From Solwaraspora sp. WMMA2056 (GTDB lineage: Bacteria > Actinomycetota > Actinomycetes > Mycobacteriales > Micromonosporaceae): a DNA stretch of 64,000 nucleotides. Below are positions 25,118 through 34,124 of the stretch, piece after piece (positions within the stretch are counted from its first letter, which is position 1; each line of letters begins with the position of its first letter). The stretch lies in contig NZ_CP128360.1 of assembly GCF_030345095.1 (NCBI RefSeq), forward strand, positions 3,968,001 to 4,032,000, in the 5' to 3' direction. A model generated the notes under the pieces. The model searched no databases. It was not told where the DNA came from and was given only the letters and a program-made list of their open reading frames with translations. Position numbers and translations under genes: made by a program.

Positions 25118-27952
25118 CCGAGGCGGCGCTGAAAGCGCTCGCGCATCTGCAGTTCAACTACACGCCGGCGATGAGCGACGTCTGGCGGCCGGCGGCGTCC
25201 CACGTCGACGGGCTGCACACGGACGTGCTCCGGACCATCCTCGACGGACTGGCGCTGGCCAAGAAGAGCCCGGACACCAGCCCGATCGGTGTCGCCGTGC
25301 GGGGTCAACGCGGCGCGGGCAAGACCCACCTGCTCAGCCGGGTGCGTGAGCTGACCCAGCTCGACGGCGGCTACTTCTTCCTTATCAACCTGCTCGACGC
25401 CAGCGCGTTCTGGCGCAGCGCCGCCGTGTCGATGGTCGACGGCCTGCACCAGCCGGTGGACCACGACGGCACCACCCAGCTGCAGGCGTTCCTGCACCGA
25501 CTCGCCGACGGCCTCGAACTGTCCGTGGTGACCCGGATGGCGGTGACCGGTCGGGCCCCGATGACCGTGGACCGGCTCAACGAGTTCGTCGCCGCCCTGA
25601 CCTGGTCGCACCGCCGGATCGGGATCGGCTGCCGGGACACCGCCCGCGCGTTGACACTGCTCGCCGGCCTCGACCCGAGAGCCCAGGACGTCGCCAACTC
25701 GTACCTGCTCGGCAGCGAGGAGGCGGAGCCCGGTGAACGCCTCGCCTTGGGCATCCGGCCGGCTCGGCGGCTGCCGCAGGAGATCGTCTCCGACGTGTCG
25801 CGGCTGCTGGCGCTGACCGGGCCGTCGGTCATCGCCGTCGACCAGGTCGACGGCCTGATCGCGCAGGTCGCCAACCGCAGCCACGTCTCCGGGTCGCCCG
25901 GCACCGGGGCAGAGGAGGACGGCTGGCGGGCGGCGGTCTCGATCGACCAGGTCGCCAGCGGCCTGATGGAGCTGCGGGAGCTGACCTGCCGGACCCTGAC
26001 CGTGCTGTCGCTGCTGCCCGTATCGTGGGCGTTGATCAAGAGCAACGCGGTCGACACCGCCCAGGACCGGTTCCGGGAAACCGCCCCGCTCGAATCGATC
26101 CCGGACGCCGACGTCGGCCGCACCCTGGTCGAACGCCGGCTCGCGGCACACTACGCCGACGTCGGGTTCGTGCCGCCGTACCCGAGCTGGCCGGTGCGGC
26201 CCGAAGCGTTCGCCGACGCCCCGGACTTCACCCCACGGCAACTGCTCATCAACGTCGAGAAACACATTCGCGCGTGCGTCCGCGACGGCCGGGTCACCGA
26301 GATGACCACGCTCACCACGCTCACCACGCTCACCACGCTCACCACGCTCACCACGCTCACCACGCTCACCACCCCCAGCTCGGCCGCCGCCGAACAGCCG
26401 ACCGCAGTGCCGCCGACCGCGAAACCGAAACGAACGCCGACGACACCGACCACGCCAGCGACGTCGGCCGGTGACGGCTCGTCGCTGGGCAGGCTCGATC
26501 AGCGGTACGCCGAACTGCGCGCGAACGCGCAGGTAGCCGGAGTGCTCGACCGGGCCAATGAGGACACCCAGGTGCCGCAGCTGCTCGCCGCCGGCCTGCG
26601 CGCGTGGACCTGGGAAAGCGCGGACACCGACTTCGAGCAGGACACCATCCCGGCCCGCCGGCCGGTGCTGCACGCCCGGCTGCGGCGCACCCTCGACGAC
26701 ACGACCGGCGACGAGGTCCACTGGGCGTTTCGTGCGATCGCCGCGCAGCACTACAACGGCGAGTTGTCCCGGCTGCGCAACGCCTGCGTCGCCGCCGGCC
26801 TGGCGCACGGGGTGGCCAACCGGCGACTGTTCATCCTGCGCAACGACGAGTGGCCGCGAACACCAGGCGTACGCAAGGCGGTGGACGATTTCGTCGCCGC
26901 CGGTGGGCGGACCCTGCCAGTCACCGACGACGACCTGCGCAGCCTGGTCGCGTTGCGGACACTCCTCGCCGAGGAACCGGACGGACTGCAGGCGTGGCTG
27001 GCCGACCGACGTCCCGCCTCGCGTACCGCGTTGTTGTCGACCGCGCTCGCCGACGCCGCCCGCGAACCGGCCGCCCCCGACGGACCCGGTCGCGAGTCGG
27101 CCGCTGTCGACGGACCCGGTCCGTACCTGCGGGTCGGTGTCGACTTCGACCACGGCGACCCGGTACGGCTGGAGTTGGCAGCGCTGCGCAAGCACGTCGC
27201 GGTCTACGCCGGCTCCGGATCCGGCAAGACCGTCCTGATCCGGCGACTGGTCGAAGAGTGCGCACTGCTCGGCGTATCCGCGATCGTCCTGGACCCCAAC
27301 AACGACCTCGCCCGGCTCGGCGACCCGTGGCCGCAGCCGCCAGCGGCGTGGGGTGACGGCGACGCGCAGGCCGCCGCCGACTACCTTGACGCGACCGACG
27401 TCGTGGTGTGGACGCCGGGCAGGGAGGGTGGCCGACCCGCAGGGCTTCGTGAATCAGCTCCAGCTGGCCCTCTTCGCCTGGATCAAACGGAATCCGGCCG
27501 GTGACCGGCCGCTGGGTGGGCTGCTGGTGATGGACGAGGCGCAGACCCTCGCGCCGTCCGGGCCGATCACGCCCTGCACCCGCAGCACGCTGATGCTCGC
27601 CTCCCAGGCCCGCAAGTACGGCCTCGGCCTGGTATTCGCCACCCAGGCGCCGAAGGGCCTGCACAGTCAGATCCCCGGCAACGCGGCGACGCAGTTCTTC
27701 GGGCTGCTCAACGCGCCGGTGCACATCGAAGCGGCGCGTGAGATGGCCCGCTTCAAAGGCGGCGACGTGCCGGACATCTCCCAGCTGACCAGCGGACAGT
27801 TCTACGTCGCGGTCGAAGGACAGCCGTTCCGCAAGACCCGTACGCCGCTCTGCCTCAGCCACCACCCGGCCAGCCCGCTGACCGCCGAGGACGTCCTCAC
27901 CCGCGCCCAGCACTCTTCATCGCCAGTGCACCGAGCAGCGTCGTTGGCATGA
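25114..27952 (+). pseudogene. Two-module HerA/FtsK-like ATPase, frameshifted and internally deleted
   Basis: The first frame runs 25114-27504. It holds an N-terminal P-loop module (GQRGAGKT, residues 64-71), a long helical middle, and a second P-loop GSGSGKT near residue 700 followed by IVLDPNNDLARLG, typical of HerA/DUF87 ATPases. After VVVWTPGREGGRPAG (about 27435) coding continues in the next frame: VNQLQLALFAWIKRN, LLVMDEAQTLAPSGPIT (Walker B), QARKYGLGLVFATQAPKG. Between TPGREGGRP and VNQLQ a segment of roughly 100-200 residues present in HerA proteins seems absent. So the gene has probably lost an internal piece and its frame. A seven-copy 9-bp repeat lies in the middle. It belongs with the two upstream genes as a decaying defence-like cassette. 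Confidence 0.7.
26305..26367 (+). repeat. 7 x 9-bp tandem repeat (ACCACGCTC)
   Basis: Seven perfect tandem copies of ACCACGCTC inside the ATPase reading frame, encoding seven Thr-Thr-Leu units. Perfect identity of all copies suggests recent slippage. The unit is a multiple of three, so copy-number change would not alter the frame. Confidence 0.95.
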
Positions 27953-28137
27953 CGTTGGTAGCGGAGGCGCAGGAAGGGGTGCAGCGAACTGCTCAGAGGT
28001 TGGGCGCATTGCGCGACCAAGCCTTAATGAAGGGCACCCCCACCTGCGTCTACAGTCTGGCCGACTCCACGGCGATCGGCAACCCGACCCGCAACTGCCA
28101 GGCTGTGTCTGGTGGCGTCACGCCACCTGGGGTGTCG
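27953..28137. other. Intergenic region before the type I-G operon (first part)
   Basis: Non-coding stretch after the broken ATPase. It contains an isolated, reverse-orientation CRISPR repeat fragment at 28021-28036 and nothing else I can assign. Between 28453 and 28543, just before csb1, the sequence is also gene-free and must hold the cas promoter; I found no clear -35/-10 pair. Confidence 0.5.
28021..28036 (-). repeat. Solitary degenerate CRISPR repeat fragment
   Basis: GCCTTAATGAAGGGCA matches the reverse complement of the 3' end of the CRISPR repeat (GCCTCAATGAAGGGCA) at 15 of 16 positions. It is in the opposite orientation to all three arrays and has no partner repeat nearby. It is probably a relic, though a chance match cannot be excluded. 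Confidence 0.45.
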
Positions 28138-28452
28138 TCACCTGCCGAGCCCGACAAGGTGGCCGATGGCGATCAGCGCGGAGATCAGCGCCGAGACCGG
28201 GCTACGACGAGGCCGAGTGTCGTTGTCGCTCGGGTTCTTCGGCTCCTCCTGGTAGGTGGACCCGGTGGCAGGAGCGGTGCTCTGGATCAGAACGTCTCCC
28301 ACAGTGGACCGGTTGATGGTGATCAGGGGCTGCTGACGCACAGGCGGTACCTCAACTTTCGACGTTGGACTGTACGATTGCGACCGTACCACAGCATCGA
28401 CGTCTAGGGTACGGGGTCGGGTCGGGCGCTTTGCGCCACCAAGTACATTCAA
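28138..28452 (-). CDS. Small hypothetical protein
   Basis: A possible 104-residue protein with a TTG start, on the strand opposite to the cas operon. It is polar and Pro/Arg-rich (KRPTRPRTLDVD, STYQEEPKNPSDNDTRPRRS) with a hydrophobic C-terminal helix SALISALIAIGHLVGLG. I recognise no family. The codon usage is less GC-biased than the neighbours and no good ribosome-binding site precedes the TTG, so it may not be real. Confidence 0.3.
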   Translation of the reverse strand: MNVLGGAKRPTRPRTLDVDAVVRSQSYSPTSKVEVPPVRQQPLITINRSTVGDVLIQSTAPATGSTYQEEPKNPSDNDTRPRRSPVSALISALIAIGHLVGLGR

Positions 28453-28543
28453 AATTGCTAGGCCCCCTCGGCAGGCGCAGCATCATCCGTGGAGCCGTAC
28501 GCTACGACGTCACCGAAGGTGACGCTATGAAGGGATTCTCTAG

Positions 28544-29779
28544 GTGCGTTCGTTGGATCTTGATGTGTTGCTGGCCGCCGGTTCGCCCGGCGGGTCGAGC
28601 TGTCTGACGTCGACGACCACGTTGGAGCCGGCCGGTGGCCGGCACACCTCGGTCGCGCCGGCCAAGTTCGCCCCGGAGCGCGGGAAGGGGTCCGTGTACG
28701 CGTACGAGCAGCGCTTCCTCGGCGACGAGAGCCGCTACGCCGCGATCATCGACTCCAAGCAGTCCCAGCTCAACCGGGCAGAGCAGACCCTCGCTCAGGC
28801 CATCGAGGACGGACACCCGCTGCTGTCGCGGGTGCCGCACGTGCAGGTCACCTACGAGCGGGACGGCACGGTCGAACGCTACTACGACCTGACGCTGCCG
28901 CACCGGGTCTTCGACGGTCACATTCGCGCCGGCACGATCGACGGGGTGCCGACGACGCAGACGCCCGAGTACCGGGCGGTGCGAGACGCGAGCCCGGCCA
29001 ACGCACGGGCGCTGCTGGAGACCAGCCCGGTGACCCTGGTCTTCGGCGGCTGGGATTCGAGCCGACGTAGCCGGCAGGGCCGGTGGCGCAGTGCCCTGGT
29101 CGGCGAGATCGTCGGCTTCGTCGCCGCGAGCCGTGACGGGACCGGTGCCTTGACGGAGCCCAGGCCCGGCCGGCGGGGCGGGGCGCGGGTCGACCCGGTC
29201 GGCATGCAGATCAACCTCGACAAGAAGACGATGACCGAGACGGCGAACCGGCAGCAGGCCGAGTTGAGCCCAGTCACGCATAGCAAGATCCTCAAGGCAG
29301 CTGGTGCGATCAAGGCCGGTACCAGGGAATCGGCGTCCGCGCTCGGCCTCGGCGGCATCCCGCCGACCCTGGACCAACTGGCCGGCGTCGCCTGCGACAC
29401 CATCATCCGTACGCACGTGTTGTCGTTCGCGACACTGCGGCAGATGCGCTTCGGGGCCGGCGTCGACGGCGACGCCGCCTGCCGGGCGCTACTGGCCGCG
29501 TTGGCGCTCAACGCCCTTGCCCGCTCCGACGCCGAGTTGTGCCTGCGGGCCAACTGCGACCTGGTCGAGGCCGAGCAGCCGAAGGTCCGGCTCGACCAGC
29601 GTGGCGGATCGTTCGCCGACGTCGAGCCGCTGAGCATCGACGCCGCCGACCTGCTGCTCGGCGAGGCCCTCGCACACGCCGAAAAGGTCGCCGACGTCAC
29701 CTGGTCGGGTCTGGCGATGCGGGTCGACGGCAACCCGGACATCGTCTCCGGCGCGCTCGAAACGGGTGACGACCAGTGA
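28544..29779 (+). CDS. csb1: Type I-G (I-U) CRISPR Cas7, Csb1 (GSU0053 family)
   Basis: A 411-residue Csb1/Cas7 backbone subunit that would coat the crRNA in the type I-G Cascade. Family features are the N-terminal LDLDVLL...TTTLEPAGG, AAIIDSKQSQLNRAEQTLA, VTLVFGGWDSSRRSRQGR, LVGEIVGF and the ARVDPVGMQINL stretch. It is the first gene of the cas operon and overlaps csb2 as GTGA. The GTG start is the first one before the LDLDVLL motif; GGGAT a few bases upstream is a weak ribosome-binding site. Confidence 0.85.
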   Translation: MRSLDLDVLLAAGSPGGSSCLTSTTTLEPAGGRHTSVAPAKFAPERGKGSVYAYEQRFLGDESRYAAIIDSKQSQLNRAEQTLAQAIEDGHPLLSRVPHVQVTYERDGTVERYYDLTLPHRVFDGHIRAGTIDGVPTTQTPEYRAVRDASPANARALLETSPVTLVFGGWDSSRRSRQGRWRSALVGEIVGFVAASRDGTGALTEPRPGRRGGARVDPVGMQINLDKKTMTETANRQQAELSPVTHSKILKAAGAIKAGTRESASALGLGGIPPTLDQLAGVACDTIIRTHVLSFATLRQMRFGAGVDGDAACRALLAALALNALARSDAELCLRANCDLVEAEQPKVRLDQRGGSFADVEPLSIDAADLLLGEALAHAEKVADVTWSGLAMRVDGNPDIVSGALETGDDQ

Positions 29780-31305
29780 GCTTTGCGATCGTCGCAGAGC
29801 CGGTCCTCGGCGTCTACAAGGGGCACGTCGGCAGCGGCGAGCTCGACCCGCTGCCGTCGCCGGCCCGGCTGCACGCCGCCCTGCTCTGCGCGGCCGCCCA
29901 AGGAGTGAGGGCGGTCCCCGACGGTGACGGGCTGCAGCCCTGCGACACCGACCGGGAGGCGCTGCGCTGGCTGGAGGCCAACCCGCCGGACGGCATCGCC
30001 GTGCCGCAGACGCTCCCCAACGGCGGCGGGGCGGCGACGGCGTACCGGCAGGAGGGTCTGATCGTCAAGGAAGGCCGCGGCCCGCTGGCGGAGAAGCTGG
30101 TCGGCAAGCCGGCGGTGACCGGTGTCGCGGTCACCGGACGGTACGCGTGGACGTGGGAGCAGCCGCCGCCGGAGCCGGTAGCCGCCGCACTGGCCGCGCT
30201 CTGCCCCGAGGTGCCCTACCTCGGCACGACCGAGTCACCGGTGCGGCTCGTCGTCGCCGACGCCGAGCCGACGCACCGCCTCGACCCCGACGCCGACCTG
30301 TTCACCGGCGACGGCCTCGACCTGGCGGTCGCCGTCGCCGGCAGGTCGGACGCCCTCGAAGCGGCGCACCGGGAGGCGACCGCCGTGCCGCCGGTGAAAT
30401 CCGACGCGCACCGCTCCAGCGAGAAGACGGTAGCGCCGCCGACCGTGACCGCCGGCGTCGAACTCGGCCGCTACACCCGCACGGAGAAGTCGCCTCCGCT
30501 GACGCCGTGGACGTCGGTGCTGCTGTTCGGCATGGACCAGCCGGTCCCGGCGCAGCTGCGGGTGCGGTACGCGGTCGCCGTACACCGGGCCCTGGTCTCG
30601 CTCGTCGGCGACGGTGCGCCCGCGATCCTCACCGGCGCGTACGGCGAGAACGTGCCGCAGCCGGCGAACCGGTGCGCCATCCAGTTCGTCGGCCCGGACG
30701 CGCCGCACGTCGGCGGCACGGCGCTGGCGTTGCTGCTGCCCCGCGACGCCGACGACATCGACCTGACGCTGATCCGGATGGCCGCGCACCACCTGCGGCT
30801 CGTCAAGGTCGCCGCTGGCCCGTTCACGGTCAAGCCGCCGGTCGAAGTAGCGGCCGACGAGTTCTGGCCGGAGCCGGCCGCCGGCACCCAGCGCTGGTGG
30901 CAGACCGACCCGGTCGCGGTACCCGACAGCCGGCCGCCGCGCGCCCGCGTCCGCGACTGGTCGCTCGCTGACGCCGCCGCGTTGTCGGTCGCCCTGGTCT
31001 GGCGCGACGAGTTCGAGTCGGTGCCGGACCGGGGCGAGGCCCGCTACCAGGCGCTCGCGGCGGCGGCGACCGCGCGCAGGGTCCGGGTCGAATCAGCGGT
31101 ACGGGTGATGGACGGCGACGTCAGCCGGTACGTCCACAAGGTCCACGAGGGTACGACCATCCAGCCGTACCGGGCGGTGCTCAACCTTGGCAACCTGACC
31201 GGCCCTCGGACGATCGCCGCGATCGGGCAGAGCCGGCACCTCGGCGGCGGCCTGCTGGTGCCCCGGGACCTGCCGGAAGCCATCGCCCGGCGGCTGGCCC
31301 GGTGA
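29776..31305 (+). CDS. csb2: Type I-G (I-U) CRISPR Cas5-Cas6 fusion, Csb2 (GSU0054 family)
   Basis: A 509-residue Csb2 protein, in which Cas5 and Cas6 functions are fused; it should process the pre-crRNA and cap the crRNA in the effector complex. The N-terminal RAMP-like part reads GELDPLPSPARLHAALLCAAAQG, then ALRWLEANPPDGIAVP. The C-terminal part ends with the glycine-rich IGQSRHLGGGLLVPRDL, typical of Cas6-like RAMPs. The GTG start overlaps the csb1 stop, and the gene overlaps cas3 by 4 bases. Confidence 0.85.
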   Translation: MSFAIVAEPVLGVYKGHVGSGELDPLPSPARLHAALLCAAAQGVRAVPDGDGLQPCDTDREALRWLEANPPDGIAVPQTLPNGGGAATAYRQEGLIVKEGRGPLAEKLVGKPAVTGVAVTGRYAWTWEQPPPEPVAAALAALCPEVPYLGTTESPVRLVVADAEPTHRLDPDADLFTGDGLDLAVAVAGRSDALEAAHREATAVPPVKSDAHRSSEKTVAPPTVTAGVELGRYTRTEKSPPLTPWTSVLLFGMDQPVPAQLRVRYAVAVHRALVSLVGDGAPAILTGAYGENVPQPANRCAIQFVGPDAPHVGGTALALLLPRDADDIDLTLIRMAAHHLRLVKVAAGPFTVKPPVEVAADEFWPEPAAGTQRWWQTDPVAVPDSRPPRARVRDWSLADAAALSVALVWRDEFESVPDRGEARYQALAAAATARRVRVESAVRVMDGDVSRYVHKVHEGTTIQPYRAVLNLGNLTGPRTIAAIGQSRHLGGGLLVPRDLPEAIARRLAR

Positions 31306-34124
31306 GCGTCGACCGCGCCGACTTCGGCGCCTTCTTCGCCGCCGTCCGTGGCGGGCAGCAGCCGTTCCGCTGGCAGGAACGGCTGCTCGACCACCTGCTG
31401 ACCACCGGCCGCTGGCCGGACCAGCTGGTCGCGCCGACCGGGGCCGGTAAGACCAGCGTCATCGACGTACAGGTGTTTGCGGTGGCGCTGATGGCCGCCG
31501 GCCACCCGGTACGGGTGCCGCGCCGGCTCGCTCTCGTCGTCGACCGCCGGGCCCTCGTCGACGACCAGCACGCACACGCGACGGCGACCGCCGACCTGTT
31601 GGCGACGGCCCGGGGCGGCCGGACCGTGCTGGCCCGGGTCGCCGCCGCGCTCGACTCACTGCGCACCGGGCAGGCGGAACCGACCGCGAGCCCGCTGACG
31701 GTGGCGCTGCTGCGCGGCGGCGCGCCGCCGTCGCGGTCCTGGCTGGACGAGCCGACCGGTGCGGCGGTGCTCTGCGCCACCCCCGACATGTGGGGGTCGC
31801 GGCTGCTGCTCGCCGGCTACGGCTCGCGGGCACAGGCCCGGCCGCGCGAAGCCGGGCTGCTCGCCTACGACACGGTCGCCGTCGTCGACGAGGCGCACCT
31901 GTCCCGGCAGCTGGTGACGACGGCCCGGCGGGTCGCCGAGCTGGCCGCCGTCGCCGATGAGCCGCTCGGCGTACCGGTGCTGCAGGTCGTCGAGACCACC
32001 GCCACACCGCACGCCGACGCCGGGGTGGCGGTCGGTGTCGAAGCCGACGACCTGGCCGTGGACGCGCCGCTGCGGCAGCGGCTGACCGCGCCGAAGCCGG
32101 TGACCCTTGCGCCGGTCCCGACGTGGCCGATCCCGCGCAGCGGCCCGGCCGTCAAGGCGGGCGTCGCGGCGCTGGCCGACGAGGCGGCCCGGCTGCATGC
32201 GGCGTACGGCGCGACGGTCGGCTGTTTCGTCAACAGTGTCGCGGTCGCCGCCGCTGTCGACGCCGAACTACGTGCGCGTGATCTGAAAGTCGAGTTGATC
32301 TGTGGGCGGCTGCGGCCGTACGACGTGGACCGGCTGCGGCCGCCCGCGTCGACGCTGCTTACGCTCGGTGGTGATCCGACGGTCGATGTCCTGGTCAGCA
32401 CGCAGAGTCTCGAAGTTGGGGTCGATCTTGACCTGGCGGCCGCCGTGACCGAGCTGGCACCCGGCGGGGCGCTCGCCCAGCGGGCCGGCCGGGTCAACCG
32501 GCTCGGCCTCCGTTCAGCTACGCAGGTCAGCGTGCTGGTGCCGGCCGGCGAGCTGCCCGACCCGGCCCAGTCCGGGCCGTACCAGCGGGACGACCTGGCG
32601 GCGGCCCTCACCTGGCTGGCCGGGCGGGCAGTCGACCCGGCGGGCCTCGCCCCGTGGGCGCTGCGCGACCCCCGGCCACCCGCCCCGGAGCTGCGGCGCG
32701 ACCTGCTTCAACGGCTGGAGCTGGCGCAGGCGTGGCACCTGGCGCGGACCAGCGACGACCTCGCCGCCGCCGCACAGGACGACCTCGACCTGTGGCTCTC
32801 CGACGACCTCGACGCAGCCGACCACGAGTTCGGCATCGTCGTACGGCGGGCGCTGCCGGCCGACGCCGCCGACGCCGTACGGCTGATCGAAGCCCTGCCG
32901 CCCCGCCCGTACGAGGTCTTCCCGGTGTCGATCCGGAAGGCGACGGAGATCAGTAAGCGGATCGATGACATCGCGACGGCAGCTGTCAGGGCCCGCCTGG
33001 ACCCGCCGCCCACGCCGATTCTGGTCCGGCCCGGAGAGTCCGCGCCGCGCCCGCTGACCGTCGATGACAGGATTCGTCCAGGCGACATACTCGTCCTCGA
33101 CGACACCACTGCGCTGTTCACCTCCAAGGTTGTCGACCCGGCCGGCACCGAACAGGTCGACGACGTGCTCGACGTCATCGGCGAGCCGAAACCCGGCCAG
33201 GTCGTACTCCGGATCGAACGCGACACGGCCGCGCGCTGCCGGTTCCTCGACGCCGTCGCCGCCACCGTCGTGGACCAGGACGACCCGGAGAGCCAGGGTG
33301 CCGTGGAACTCGATCCGGAGGAGGTCGCCCAGCTGCTGCGGGTGCACCGCGACGAGCTGACGCCGCGCCCGATGGTGGTCGCGGCGGCCGCCCTGCTCGA
33401 CCGGCCGGAGAGCGAACGGGCCGGGGCCGAGGTCATCCCACACTGGCAGGAATCCGACGACGGCAAGCCGCAACTCGCCCGGTTGATCGTCGTCGACCTG
33501 CGAAAGGCAACCGATGACGACGAGTTGCGCCAGACGTGGACCCCACGCCGTCGCAGGGTATCGCTTCGCCAGCATGCCGAGGCGGTAGCGGACCGGGCCG
33601 AAACGGTCGGCGACCGGCTCGGCTTGGCCGCCGAGCTGCTGCAGGCGCTGCGACTGGCCGGCCTGCATCATGACGATGGCAAGATCGATAAGCGCTTTCA
33701 ACAGTCGCTGTGCGACGGAGATCCGCCGCCTGATCCACTGGCCAAGAGTGCGGTCCGGGATGCGAGGACGATCCGCCGGCTGCGGCAGAAATCCGGCCTG
33801 CCGACCGGTTGGCGCCACGAGCAGCTATCCGTGGTCCGGGCCTGGTCCACGCTGCCCACCGAGGACTCCTTTGAGGATGACACCAGCCGGGAGCTGATCG
33901 CTCGACTGGTCGGCACCAGCCACGGACACGGTCGGCACGGCTTCCCGCACACCGCTGGGCAGCTCGTCGGCGACACCGACGCTACCGCCGTCGACCTGTT
34001 CGACGAGGGCCGGTGGGACGAACTGATCGAACGCACCCACCGCCGGTGGGGGGTGTGGGGCTGCGCCTACCTGGAAGCGCTGCTCCGCGCCGCCGACGGG
34101 CAGGTCTCCGCGGAGGGATCATGA
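31302..34124 (+). CDS. cas3: CRISPR helicase-nuclease Cas3, type I-G (I-U)
   Basis: A 940-residue Cas3 that should unwind and degrade DNA bound by the I-G effector. Walker A is PTGAGKT (residues 45-51), the DEAH box is VVDEAHLS, and VLVSTQSLEVGVDLD plus LAQRAGRVNRLG are helicase motifs V-VI of superfamily 2. The HD nuclease lies at the C-terminus, with LHHDDGK near residues 788-794. Helicase-then-HD order is the arrangement of the type I-U/I-G (GSU0051) group, unlike the N-terminal HD of type I-E. Coupled by 4-base overlaps on both sides. Confidence 0.9.
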   Translation: MSVDRADFGAFFAAVRGGQQPFRWQERLLDHLLTTGRWPDQLVAPTGAGKTSVIDVQVFAVALMAAGHPVRVPRRLALVVDRRALVDDQHAHATATADLLATARGGRTVLARVAAALDSLRTGQAEPTASPLTVALLRGGAPPSRSWLDEPTGAAVLCATPDMWGSRLLLAGYGSRAQARPREAGLLAYDTVAVVDEAHLSRQLVTTARRVAELAAVADEPLGVPVLQVVETTATPHADAGVAVGVEADDLAVDAPLRQRLTAPKPVTLAPVPTWPIPRSGPAVKAGVAALADEAARLHAAYGATVGCFVNSVAVAAAVDAELRARDLKVELICGRLRPYDVDRLRPPASTLLTLGGDPTVDVLVSTQSLEVGVDLDLAAAVTELAPGGALAQRAGRVNRLGLRSATQVSVLVPAGELPDPAQSGPYQRDDLAAALTWLAGRAVDPAGLAPWALRDPRPPAPELRRDLLQRLELAQAWHLARTSDDLAAAAQDDLDLWLSDDLDAADHEFGIVVRRALPADAADAVRLIEALPPRPYEVFPVSIRKATEISKRIDDIATAAVRARLDPPPTPILVRPGESAPRPLTVDDRIRPGDILVLDDTTALFTSKVVDPAGTEQVDDVLDVIGEPKPGQVVLRIERDTAARCRFLDAVAATVVDQDDPESQGAVELDPEEVAQLLRVHRDELTPRPMVVAAAALLDRPESERAGAEVIPHWQESDDGKPQLARLIVVDLRKATDDDELRQTWTPRRRRVSLRQHAEAVADRAETVGDRLGLAAELLQALRLAGLHHDDGKIDKRFQQSLCDGDPPPDPLAKSAVRDARTIRRLRQKSGLPTGWRHEQLSVVRAWSTLPTEDSFEDDTSRELIARLVGTSHGHGRHGFPHTAGQLVGDTDATAVDLFDEGRWDELIERTHRRWGVWGCAYLEALLRAADGQVSAEGS

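Noticed and set aside
24691-27195. 834-residue minus-strand frame opposite the ATPase
   Set aside because: Antisense shadow; the plus strand has two P-loops and coupling with its neighbours.
27953-28137. Short plus-strand frame of about 150 residues starting at 27949
   Set aside because: It is poor in typical codons, has no motif and runs through the CRISPR repeat relic; not supported as a gene.
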